Below, one piece after another: positions 1 to 7,454 of a stretch of DNA of 8,603 nucleotides; position 1 is the first letter of the stretch, and each line of letters begins with the position of its first letter. The position numbers were made by a program, and so were the translations under genes. This stretch comes from an uncultured Actinomyces sp. (GTDB lineage Bacteria; Actinomycetota; Actinomycetes; Actinomycetales; Actinomycetaceae): positions 1-8,603 of the forward strand of contig CAMPYB010000030.1 of NCBI GenBank assembly GCA_946998115.1, in the 5' to 3' direction. The notes beneath the pieces were generated by a model that made no database searches, had not been told where the DNA came from, and was given only the letters and a program-made list of their open reading frames with translations.

Positions 1-1
1 T

Positions 2-3000
2 TCTGGTAATCGGATTGAGATGTTGCCTGATAGTTGGGGTAAGGTAACGAAAATTGGCGAGGGTGCTTTTAAAGATAATAATTATGGGAAATTAATTTTC
101 TATGTAGAAGATAGTCAAGTAGCTACCTTGAAAAAATTATTAGACAATAATCCTTTTGGCTATAGATACCTCTATATCACGCCTAAATCGGGTAAACGTC
201 CAGCAGGTGTGTCGGATGGCGAATATGTGAAAATTAATTGTACGACAACAATAACAGTGAAATATGTGGATGAATCTGGAAGGGAACTTATACCTGCAAA
301 AACAATTAAATACGATGAAGTAAAACTTAAAGAATACAATAAAAAACATAATGCCTCTTATGACAATAGAGAAATTGATATAATACCAGAGCGAATTGAT
401 AAATATTTAACTCCTGGAAAGAGCACAGCCACAATTTCCAAAGATGGCGGTAGCGAACAAATAGTATTTAAATATAAAAAAATTGATATAAGTCATATGC
501 ATGTGGGAAAAATAAATTTTAAAGGTGTAAATACTTTTAAAGACATTAGAGAAAAATTCAGAACAGATTTATCATTTAGATCTGAAGCAAATCTGAATTA
601 TGATCATTGGGTCGTATTTCATCACCCGACATATGTAGAATTTAGTAATACATATGAGGATGATTTTATAGAAAAAATAGATAAAAAAACTCCAGGAATT
701 ACGAAAATAAAATTGAAAGGAATTACATCCGGTCGAGAATTTACGACTCCTATTTACTGGACATTAAAACCAGGGCCTACTCCAGAAAATACTAATATAC
801 CTATAAAAGCTACTTATGAAGTCGGCGGTATTGTTGTACAAGAAAGTACAGTGAATTTAAAAGTAAAATATCCACCAGTAATATTCGGTTTTTATAGTTG
901 GACAGATAAATCTAAATGTGGAGATAAATTTGTTTCAGAAAACAGAAAAAATTCTGCTACTTATCAATATTATTTTGATGATTTATATAGAAATGTAGAC
1001 AGTTATACGATAAAAACTATAATACCAAAATATGAAAAACACGATGGCAGTATTGTTGAAGCACAATTTGTTCCTGAAGAAAATCCCGGTTGGACTTTAA
1101 CTGCTGATAAAAAATTGATTTATAAATCAAATAAAAAACTTGAAATGTCGTATCATCAATATTTTCCTTATATGAGTGAAGAAAAATATGTTACTGAATT
1201 GAAATTGCATTTTCCAGGTGCAAAACTTGAAAATGACATTGAAACTGAAGCCGAAGCGGAATTATCGATTGAGCATAAGAGCGAGGTGGAAAAGAATGTT
1301 AAAATTTCATCAAATAAATTCGTAAGTTCAGAATGCCATAATAAGTATTTTACTAAAGACGCGTATGAGTATGAGGCTCATTCTGGTGGTATTAAAGAAT
1401 GCGACTGTCCTTCGGGCTCTCGTCCCTGCTGGCTTATTGAATGGGATACTGGCGAAGAAAGTGAACCTAAATCAACAGTAACAGATTACGATCTTGACCC
1501 AAAATTACAATATGTTTCAATAAGTGTATATGATGAAAAATTAGTGGGTTCAAAATTGCAGTTGCTTGATGAAAATGACAATATAAAATATGAGGAAAAA
1601 ATACAATCAACTGGCATTATACAATTACCATCAGAAATTACAAAAAATCCTAAAATAAAACTTAGAATAAAAGATATTCAACCAATGGAAGAAGAATCTA
1701 TTTGTAGGTTTTATGTAAATACAAAGCTTAGAGATTCAGATATCGATTCAGATATCTTAGATGATTTAATAGTTGAAAACTCTGCGGAACGAACAATTAA
1801 TGTTAATGGAGAAAATATTAGTAAAAAGGATAAAGATCATTATACGTTTATTGTGCATGGTGATTACAATCCCACCCCTCCTACTCCTAGATATGAGAGT
1901 GGCGTATATACCCCTAGAATTTATGTAGACAATAGTAATTATATAAGAACGATGGAAACGCGTACCTTTACTGTTGGGGGTAAACTACAATCATCAGGTG
2001 CATATCATCTAAGAACAATAACAAATTTTGCGTTACTAAACAAACTGCCTGCAGGCGTAGGAATAACTGATATACAAATGTCACAAAAATTTAAAGAATT
2101 GCCGGGCGCTAAATATGAAATAATACCAAATTATGATGGCAAAGGAGGAACGGCAGTAAAATTTACTGCAGACCAAGTTGATGATGCAGAAAGTATTCGT
2201 GAAGTTGGAAAAATTAAAGTAAGACTTTTACCTTCATTTGACACTGATAACGAAGAAAAATTAAAAAGTTTTGTGGATGCAAGTGCAGATAGAGATACTC
2301 TTGATGTTATAGGTAGCGATTATGTTGATATTCCGATCAAACCTACAGAAGAATTATTCGTACAAAAAAATATTAGATTAAAAGGAGAACAAAACTGGTC
2401 GGAAAATATTCAAACGTCAACGAATAGTGAATTTGAATATAAACTACAAGTAGTAAATAATACAAGGTCAGCAAGGATAAAACCGATAATATATGATATT
2501 TTACCAAAAGTCGGAGATAGTATGCTTTACGCAGGTTCAAGAGGATCCGAGTTTGAAAATCGACTTTCCGACGAACCTATAAAGCTACCTGAAGGTTGGA
2601 AAGTACAATATACTTGTGACACAAATATTACACCTCAAAACAGGCAAAATGCGTCTTGGTCCGATAACAGGTGTGGAAGAGTAACTGCACTCAAATTTAC
2701 AGCTGACAAAATAGATCCGATTGGAAATCGAGAATTTATCGTACCTATGATTACAAGACCTACAAATACGATTGCAGAATCGAAAGAACACTTTGGTGAG
2801 AGAGCTTTAAATAATTTTATTTTCCAAAATGAAAATGGAGAAGCAATTGAGTCAAATAATGTTTCAAATGAGATTACTCCACCAAGAACAATCATAAAAT
2901 TCAAAAAATGCGCTAAAATGCCAAAAGACAAAAATAATCCAGAAGCTGAAAATAAAAACAAATGCACGAAACCACTTGAAGGTGCAAAATTTGGTTTATT

Positions 3001-5383
3001 TGATGAAAATGGTAATTTACAGAAAACTGCTATAAGCAATAAAAAAGGTGACGTAGAATTCATTGATAATGCCACTCCAGGATGGAAAATACGTGAATTA
3101 CAAGCACCTCCTGTAAAGAGGGGGGATCATCCTGTTTGCAACAATAAATCTCCTAATTGTGATGACTATCCTTTTGAATATGCGTTGTCGAAAACAGCAA
3201 GACAACTCGTTAATACTGATTATAAAAAAGAAAAATTAGACGATAGCAAATTCACTTACAACATTGAATTAGAAAATGTATATAATTCTTTGAAAGTGAA
3301 AATGATAAAAAATGAAACGGTACTAGGTAATGTCAAATTTACTAAAGTAGATATAAATGGCAAACCGCTTGAACGCGTAGAATTTACTCTTACACCTAAA
3401 CCTACAAAAGGTAGCGATGGTAAAGATGGGCAAACTCCTAACATACCTACGATGAAAGCAGTTTCAGATTCTAGGGGTGTAGTCAGTTTCAAAGATGTTC
3501 CAATTGGTGCATATGAATTGAATGAGACTAAAACACCAAATAAAAATTTACAACCGATAAAACCTATAAGAGTAGTTGTAAAAAAGAAAGGATATACTGC
3601 AGTAGTTGGTAAAGAAGGAAAAGTCGTAAATGATAAATATATTTTTGACATTTACAATATTGGTGTTAGAGATATAAAACGTGAGCCTTTTGGACAATGG
3701 CAAACAAATGATGGTTCTAATATAAAGAAAGGTAAATTCAAATTATATAGACCTGGTGGCAAAGTAGAAGAAATTGATATCGAAAAAGATAATAAAATAA
3801 AAGATTTAGAAGCAAATAAAATATATGAAATACAACAAGAAAAAACTGATTTAGGAGCCTATTATACAAATACTACGAAATACAAATTCCAAATAAATAC
3901 TGAAGGTGAACTTTGTGATGAAAATGGCGTAGCATTATTTATACAAGACGGAATAGTTATTCCGAATGAAGAAAAAGAAAAAGAATCATCGCTCGAAATC
4001 ATAAAAACTGATAATGAAAATAAACATAAAATAAGTGGAGCAGAATTCGCGCTATTCAAAAAACATGGAGAAGGATGGGACAAACTATCATCAGGTACTA
4101 CTGACGGAAATGGTGAATTAAAATTTAATTCTCTTCCTCAAGGTGATTACCAAGCGCGTGAAATTAAACCAGCACTTGGATATGCAAAAACAAATGAAAC
4201 TTACGAATTTTCTGTTGATAAACATGATAACCCAAAAGACGGTTTTACTTGGTCAGTAGGAAATTATCCTATAAAAATAAAAATTCACAAATTTGCGCCT
4301 TTCGTTGAAGGACTGGAAGAAAATGAAGCTGATAGAATATTATCTTCAAATCCAGGTTTAAAAAAGTGGCAAAATTCTGCTGGCTTTTTCACTGTTGGTT
4401 CACTACTTGCAGGTGCGAAATTTGACTTAAAAGATTCGCAAGGAAAGAAAATAACTAGCGTTAAAACTGACAATAAAGGTAACGCTATCATAAAAGGAAT
4501 TAAACTTGATTCTTCAAAAATTTACAAATTAGAAGAAGAAAAAGCACCTTCTGGCTACATAAAGAAACATGCACCCATACCATTTAAAGTAGATGATTAT
4601 GCAACATTAGATGACTTTGATGGAAGTGTAAATTTTGATATTCCAAACACTCAAGACAAAGGCATACTTGTAGTTAATAAATTGGATGAAACCAGTAGTG
4701 AACCTCTTGAAGGCGCAACATTTAAACTTACAGGACCACAAACAGCAAATCCGTCAGGTTTGCAAAAAGAAGGCGTAACTAATAATAACGGCATGGTAAG
4801 CTTTAGCGGACTCGAATATGGCAAAGAATATGTTTTGAAAGAAACTCACGCTCCAGATGGATATAAGCTTGACTCAACAGAACATAAAATAAAAATAGAA
4901 GACGATAGCAATCCTATAAGAACACTAAGAATATATAACAGTACATCGTTGAAAAAAGTCCAGGTTATAAAAACCAGCGAAGAAGGCACTGCGCTAAAAG
5001 GAGTTAAATTTGAGCTAATAGATAGCAAAAATACTACGGTACCATTACCTGAAACGAACAATGAAGGAAAAATTGATTTTAAAGTAAAAATAGGTGAAAC
5101 CTATCAATTACGTGAAACATCTACACTACCTGGATATGCGCTTTTGCCTCAACCTATAAAATTCAAAGTTGACAGTAATGGTAACACTGAAATTTTAGGT
5201 GGTGGCGTAAACACTGTATACACGCATAAAAATAGTATCTACTCGATACTAACAGTCGTAAATTATCCTGAAGGCAAAGTTCCACTCTCAGGTAGAAACG
5301 GTTTATACCAATATTTACTAATAGGCGTAATTATCTTAACAGGTGTAACTTTCCTTACACTCAGTAGGAAGAAAAATGAATAA
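2..5383 (+). CDS. Giant sortase-anchored SpaA-repeat surface adhesin, 5' partial
   Basis: Cell-wall adhesin; the reading frame runs open to the left edge, so the true start and signal peptide lie outside the window. The Met at base 20 is internal; residue numbers here count from it. Order: the end of a BspA-like leucine-rich repeat (LPDSW, then IGEGAF, up to about 45); a MucBP-like domain (75-154); a long beta-rich region without a family I recognise (155-775); a DUF11/fimbrial-like domain (about 776-955); seven SpaA/Cna-B-like repeats (about 955-1750); sorting signal VPLSG (1754-1758), hydrophobic segment and tail SRKKNE. Most repeats show the Lys/Glu/Asn set that forms intramolecular isopeptide bonds in this fold. 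Fourteen Cys are present, several closely paired, suggesting disulfides. Two TAA stops stand in tandem. Likely a host- or matrix-binding stalk protein; the ligand is unknown. No sortase gene is visible, so pilus assembly cannot be argued. Confidence 0.93.
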   Translation, partial: SGNRIEMLPDSWGKVTKIGEGAFKDNNYGKLIFYVEDSQVATLKKLLDNNPFGYRYLYITPKSGKRPAGVSDGEYVKINCTTTITVKYVDESGRELIPAKTIKYDEVKLKEYNKKHNASYDNREIDIIPERIDKYLTPGKSTATISKDGGSEQIVFKYKKIDISHMHVGKINFKGVNTFKDIREKFRTDLSFRSEANLNYDHWVVFHHPTYVEFSNTYEDDFIEKIDKKTPGITKIKLKGITSGREFTTPIYWTLKPGPTPENTNIPIKATYEVGGIVVQESTVNLKVKYPPVIFGFYSWTDKSKCGDKFVSENRKNSATYQYYFDDLYRNVDSYTIKTIIPKYEKHDGSIVEAQFVPEENPGWTLTADKKLIYKSNKKLEMSYHQYFPYMSEEKYVTELKLHFPGAKLENDIETEAEAELSIEHKSEVEKNVKISSNKFVSSECHNKYFTKDAYEYEAHSGGIKECDCPSGSRPCWLIEWDTGEESEPKSTVTDYDLDPKLQYVSISVYDEKLVGSKLQLLDENDNIKYEEKIQSTGIIQLPSEITKNPKIKLRIKDIQPMEEESICRFYVNTKLRDSDIDSDILDDLIVENSAERTINVNGENISKKDKDHYTFIVHGDYNPTPPTPRYESGVYTPRIYVDNSNYIRTMETRTFTVGGKLQSSGAYHLRTITNFALLNKLPAGVGITDIQMSQKFKELPGAKYEIIPNYDGKGGTAVKFTADQVDDAESIREVGKIKVRLLPSFDTDNEEKLKSFVDASADRDTLDVIGSDYVDIPIKPTEELFVQKNIRLKGEQNWSENIQTSTNSEFEYKLQVVNNTRSARIKPIIYDILPKVGDSMLYAGSRGSEFENRLSDEPIKLPEGWKVQYTCDTNITPQNRQNASWSDNRCGRVTALKFTADKIDPIGNREFIVPMITRPTNTIAESKEHFGERALNNFIFQNENGEAIESNNVSNEITPPRTIIKFKKCAKMPKDKNNPEAENKNKCTKPLEGAKFGLFDENGNLQKTAISNKKGDVEFIDNATPGWKIRELQAPPVKRGDHPVCNNKSPNCDDYPFEYALSKTARQLVNTDYKKEKLDDSKFTYNIELENVYNSLKVKMIKNETVLGNVKFTKVDINGKPLERVEFTLTPKPTKGSDGKDGQTPNIPTMKAVSDSRGVVSFKDVPIGAYELNETKTPNKNLQPIKPIRVVVKKKGYTAVVGKEGKVVNDKYIFDIYNIGVRDIKREPFGQWQTNDGSNIKKGKFKLYRPGGKVEEIDIEKDNKIKDLEANKIYEIQQEKTDLGAYYTNTTKYKFQINTEGELCDENGVALFIQDGIVIPNEEKEKESSLEIIKTDNENKHKISGAEFALFKKHGEGWDKLSSGTTDGNGELKFNSLPQGDYQAREIKPALGYAKTNETYEFSVDKHDNPKDGFTWSVGNYPIKIKIHKFAPFVEGLEENEADRILSSNPGLKKWQNSAGFFTVGSLLAGAKFDLKDSQGKKITSVKTDNKGNAIIKGIKLDSSKIYKLEEEKAPSGYIKKHAPIPFKVDDYATLDDFDGSVNFDIPNTQDKGILVVNKLDETSSEPLEGATFKLTGPQTANPSGLQKEGVTNNNGMVSFSGLEYGKEYVLKETHAPDGYKLDSTEHKIKIEDDSNPIRTLRIYNSTSLKKVQVIKTSEEGTALKGVKFELIDSKNTTVPLPETNNEGKIDFKVKIGETYQLRETSTLPGYALLPQPIKFKVDSNGNTEILGGGVNTVYTHKNSIYSILTVVNYPEGKVPLSGRNGLYQYLLIGVIILTGVTFLTLSRKKNE
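242..481 (+). other. MucBP-like domain of the adhesin
   Basis: Residues 75-154 follow the MucBP pattern: an opening strand ITVKYVDESGREL, a middle stretch ending in DKYLTPG, and a closing strand IVFKYKK. In characterised proteins MucBP domains occur in mucus- or surface-binding proteins of gut and mucosal bacteria. Only one copy is visible here, directly after the leucine-rich repeat fragment. Assignment is by pattern only. Confidence 0.6.
1733..1756 (+). repeat. 12-bp perfect tandem duplication inside the adhesin
   Basis: GATTCAGATATC occurs twice back to back, exactly in codon phase, giving DSDI-DSDI (residues 572-579). It sits in an acidic linker-like stretch. Twelve bases is four codons, so gain or loss of a unit keeps the frame. 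It looks like a slipped-strand duplication that could vary between strains. Confidence 0.8.
2885..5266 (+). repeat. Array of seven degenerate SpaA/Cna-B-like repeats
   Basis: Seven repeats share a first strand with Lys, then a GAxF-type strand, then an ExxAPxGY-like motif, then a closing strand with Asn. My Lys/Glu/Asn readings (numbered from the Met at base 20) are: repeat 1 Lys cluster 960-963/E1026/N1086; repeat 2 K1109/E1169/N1213; repeat 3 none/E1274/N1316; repeat 4 K1329/E1381/N1415; repeat 5 K1424/E1506/N1543; repeat 6 K1554/E1608/N1640; repeat 7 K1651/E1699/N1748. In the family, Lys and Asn form an isopeptide bond with Glu as catalyst, making a rigid, protease-resistant stalk. The DNA copies are strongly diverged, so this is an old protein-level repeat rather than a recent duplication. 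Confidence 0.85.
5279..5380 (+). other. C-terminal cell-wall sorting signal (VPLSG variant)
   Basis: The last 34 residues have the three-part layout of a sortase substrate: VPLSG (1754-1758), a hydrophobic segment of about 20 residues starting at LYQYLLIG, and the positive tail SRKKNE. The usual motif is LPxTG. Here Leu is Val and Thr is Ser, while Pro and Gly remain. The layout leaves little doubt about the role; which sortase reads it is unknown. Confidence 0.85.
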
Positions 5384-5517
5384 TAAAACACATTACTAAA
5401 TGTTGAAAACAGTTCAGCTATTCATATCAGTCGTCGTGGAATATAAGGGGAAGAAAAAAGACAGATTGCGCATATGACAATGAAATACCGTATCTAAACA
5501 ATTTATGTGCAACCTGA
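5384..5517. other. Adhesin 3' untranslated region, no gene seen
   Basis: Between the adhesin stop and the hairpin I see no convincing gene. A 25-codon frame starts at 5400 but has no ribosome binding site and no recognisable content. Confidence 0.5.
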
Positions 5518-5544
5518 GGGGGTATAGTTTTGTACTATACCCCC
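5518..5544 (+). terminator. Probable rho-independent terminator of the adhesin gene
   Basis: An 11-bp perfect stem (GGGGGTATAGT, 5518-5528, with its complement at 5534-5544) closes a 5-base loop TTTGT. On the + strand it is followed by GTTTATAATTT, a moderate U-tract. It lies 134 bases after the adhesin stop. It also sits downstream of the convergent nuclease gene, but on the - strand no T-run follows the stem, so it is best read as a terminator for the adhesin that may also slow transcription from the other side. Confidence 0.75.
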
Positions 5545-5605
5545 GTTTATAATTTAGCGTACAACAAATAATCTAATAATTAAAAGAAAACAAAACTAAC
5601 CTACA

Positions 5606-6352
5606 CTAGCACTTAGATATAGTTTTCATAAGACTTTCCTTCTCTTGACTTGTTACACTTAAACCGTATTTGTATTTAATAATAATCTGCCTTTTAGCGT
5701 AAGAACAACGTACTTTCAGATTAGACGGCTTCCATTCATAAAAATCTTGACTACCCTTTTCTTGATTAGCTTTACCATCAACAGCTATCAAATTCAAAGG
5801 ATCATTAGCGAAAAATAATAATTTATTTTTACTCCATTTCCAAGCTCCGCTAATCCAAGCATTTTTCAAAGCTACAATATGGTCAATTTGAACTTTCGCA
5901 GAATACTTACCTCTTTTAAAATCAATCTTTTCACCCGTATAAGGATCATCCAATTTTCCAGAAAACACAATACAACCCTTAGCGTTTCGCTCCCGCAAAT
6001 CCCTCTTCAAAATATCATTACGAGTATCACAACCATTATGATCAACATCAGCCCAAGGAAGCCCAAATTTTTTTCTATCATATTTAGGAACATCACTGTC
6101 ATCAACATTCATTACTTTCAATTCACAAAGCTTCTGAGCATAACTATTATCATATTGCTCTTCACAAATTTTACTATCAGTATTTTCAATAGTAGAAGTA
6201 AAATAATTTTCCCGAAAAATATTATAAAAATACGGCAAAATAAACGCTAATAATATTACAAGAAACAAAAAATGCAATACAATCCTCTTTTTCCGTTTAA
6301 CCTTATAATACTTATTTGACCTTCTACTATACTTCGGTATCTTATATGACAT
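5606..6352 (-). CDS. Membrane-tethered extracytoplasmic HNH nuclease (DUF1524/GmrSD C-terminal-like)
   Basis: A 248-residue protein predicted to cleave nucleic acid outside the cytoplasm. The N-terminal 23 residues are very basic. One hydrophobic segment (about 24-46) follows with no clear cleavage site, giving an N-in/C-out anchored protein. The family signature ADVDHNGCDTRND is at 101-113. The HNH core is visible as IDHIVAL (His158), NDPLNL (183-188) and Asn196/Lys199 in ANQEKGSQ, so the active site looks intact. Six Cys (63, 76, 108, 127, 216, 248) fall into plausible disulfide pairs, fitting an exported protein. An in-frame TGA lies two codons before the ATG, so the start cannot move upstream. 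It converges on the adhesin gene and lies downstream of the metal-export operon with a 245-bp gap. The role is not established: extracellular DNA use, DNA uptake (as surface EndA does in pneumococcus) and defence are all possible. Confidence 0.88.
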   Translation of the reverse strand: MSYKIPKYSRRSNKYYKVKRKKRIVLHFLFLVILLAFILPYFYNIFRENYFTSTIENTDSKICEEQYDNSYAQKLCELKVMNVDDSDVPKYDRKKFGLPWADVDHNGCDTRNDILKRDLRERNAKGCIVFSGKLDDPYTGEKIDFKRGKYSAKVQIDHIVALKNAWISGAWKWSKNKLLFFANDPLNLIAVDGKANQEKGSQDFYEWKPSNLKVRCSYAKRQIIIKYKYGLSVTSQEKESLMKTISKC

Positions 6353-6597
6353 TATTCACCCTAAAAATAGACGTAAATAAAATTTTTATGAATAAACAGA
6401 ACACAAACACAATACCTCCATGCAAAATCACAATAAAGCAAATCAAAACAAAATTTACTAACAAATATTCTTAAAAATAATTTTGCATTAACAAACATTC
6501 ACCTGTTAACTGTTTATAAAAATAATATAATTCTACTTATACAAAAAGAAGAAAAATATAAAAAATGTGGATAAGTACTGAAATTAGCGCAAAAACA
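6353..6597. other. AT-rich intergenic region between TRIC and nuclease genes
   Basis: This gap must hold any independent promoter of the nuclease gene, but I find no convincing -35/-10 pair on the - strand. I also see no strong terminator after the TRIC stop, so read-through from the upstream operon is possible. Inside are a perfect DnaA-box match at 6566-6574 (TTATCCACA on the - strand), a 7-bp inverted repeat TACTTAT/ATAAGTA (6534-6540 and 6571-6577) with an A-rich 30-base spacer, and a candidate leader ORF at 6342-6410 (- strand). Confidence 0.5.
6356..6362 (-). promoter_or_regulatory. Ribosome binding site of the HNH nuclease gene
   Basis: AGGGTGA on the - strand ends three bases before the ATG at 6352-6350. 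It supports this ATG as the start. Confidence 0.6.
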
Positions 6598-7452
6598 TTA
6601 TTCAGATTCAAAATTATCACAGCCAAAATCTTTACTGTCACAATTAGTATTTAACCCATTGCCCTTATCAGATCCACTACTTTTATCAGCATCGAAAGAA
6701 TCTTCATCAACCTTTATATTCCCATAAAAAACACTACCATTTACATTTTTATCAGAACAATCAAAATCATAATGTTTATTACGAAGCTTCAAAACTGTTT
6801 TCAACTGAGCCGGAGTCAAATGCAACTGGTTTTGAGGAAGCTTCCAATTCCGCCAATTAGCTATAACAGTAAAAACAGTCCCAACAATAGTTGCAACAAG
6901 CATTCCTATCATCATCAAATCAAGCTTGAAAAAAATAACCATAACACCAGCAGAAACAAAAGCCGGGGTAGCATATAAAGTATTACCGCCAAAAACAGTA
7001 GGAACATTACCAGCAGAAATATCCCTAATCATACCACCACCAATAGAAGTCATCATACCTAGCATTATTGCCGGAATAACACCAAAACCTAACCCCAAAG
7101 TTTTAGCGGCACCTGTTGCTGACCAACACCCCAAAATAATACCATCAAAAAGTAGTAATACGCGCACTGACCATTTTCCATTCAAAGGCCACAACCAAGC
7201 GATAACAGCACCAGTCAAAGCAGTAATTAAATAATATTTATTAGTAATAGCTATAGGCGGACCAGCCGATAAAATAAGATCACGAAGTATACCACCTGCC
7301 AAAGCACACATTATTGCTAAAACACTAAAACCAACAATGTCAAAACCTTTTTGGCGTGCAATACGCCCACCAAGTATGCCATTAAGTAGCACACCAATAA
7401 GATCTATTACAACAAAAACTTCTGTAAGTTGCCTATTAAATTCTTCCAACAC
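6598..7452 (-). CDS. TRIC-family cation channel (UPF0126, YadS-like)
   Basis: A 284-residue membrane protein of the trimeric intracellular cation channel family, whose members conduct K+ and other monovalent cations. The two family half-repeats are visible, each with its GGxxRD signature: GGILRD at 53-58 and GGGMIRD at 138-144. Seven hydrophobic segments can be counted (about 12-29, 38-60, 72-89, 98-118, 122-140, 157-176, 178-199), matching the 3+3+1 fold. Beyond about residue 204 comes a tail of 80 residues, rich in Asp/Ser/Gly and carrying Cys232, Cys271 and Cys278. Bacterial members are usually near 200-220 residues, so the tail is an extra. The start is GTG, sharing one base with the TAG stop of the upstream exporter gene (TAGTG), which implies translational coupling. 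Older annotations call the domain a glycine transporter; the channel assignment is better supported. Confidence 0.88.
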   Translation of the reverse strand: MLEEFNRQLTEVFVVIDLIGVLLNGILGGRIARQKGFDIVGFSVLAIMCALAGGILRDLILSAGPPIAITNKYYLITALTGAVIAWLWPLNGKWSVRVLLLFDGIILGCWSATGAAKTLGLGFGVIPAIMLGMMTSIGGGMIRDISAGNVPTVFGGNTLYATPAFVSAGVMVIFFKLDLMMIGMLVATIVGTVFTVIANWRNWKLPQNQLHLTPAQLKTVLKLRNKHYDFDCSDKNVNGSVFYGNIKVDEDSFDADKSSGSDKGNGLNTNCDSKDFGCDNFESE

Positions 7453-7454
7453 TA
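7450..7454 (-). promoter_or_regulatory. TAGTG stop/start overlap coupling the two operon genes
   Basis: On the - strand the exporter stop TAG (7454-7452) and the TRIC GTG start (7452-7450) share a G. Only a weak GTGAG lies upstream of the GTG, so the channel is probably translated mainly by ribosomes finishing the exporter. Confidence 0.75.

Noticed and set aside
2635..3651. Long - strand open frames within the adhesin gene
   Set aside because: They are antisense shadows of an A-rich coding strand, without ribosome binding sites or recognisable domains.
5400..5477. 25-codon + strand ORF after the adhesin (begins MLKTVQLF)
   Set aside because: No ribosome binding site, no recognisable content, and it lies in the 3' untranslated region before the terminator.
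5879..6250. + strand 123-codon frame opposite the nuclease gene
   Set aside because: It lies opposite an intact HNH nuclease with conserved motifs, and its own product has low-complexity Ile/Asn/Thr content.
6526..6531. Perfect TATAAT on the + strand
   Set aside because: No acceptable -35 at the right spacing and no + strand gene downstream; the region is so AT-rich that the hexamer is expected by chance. Antisense transcription into the TRIC gene cannot be excluded.
6353..6597. Possible replication origin
   Set aside because: Only one DnaA box matches perfectly and no replication genes are nearby; AT-richness alone is typical of this genome's intergenic DNA.
6926..7234. + strand 102-codon frame opposite the TRIC gene
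   Set aside because: It mirrors the membrane-protein codons of the TRIC gene and shows no family or start signal of its own.
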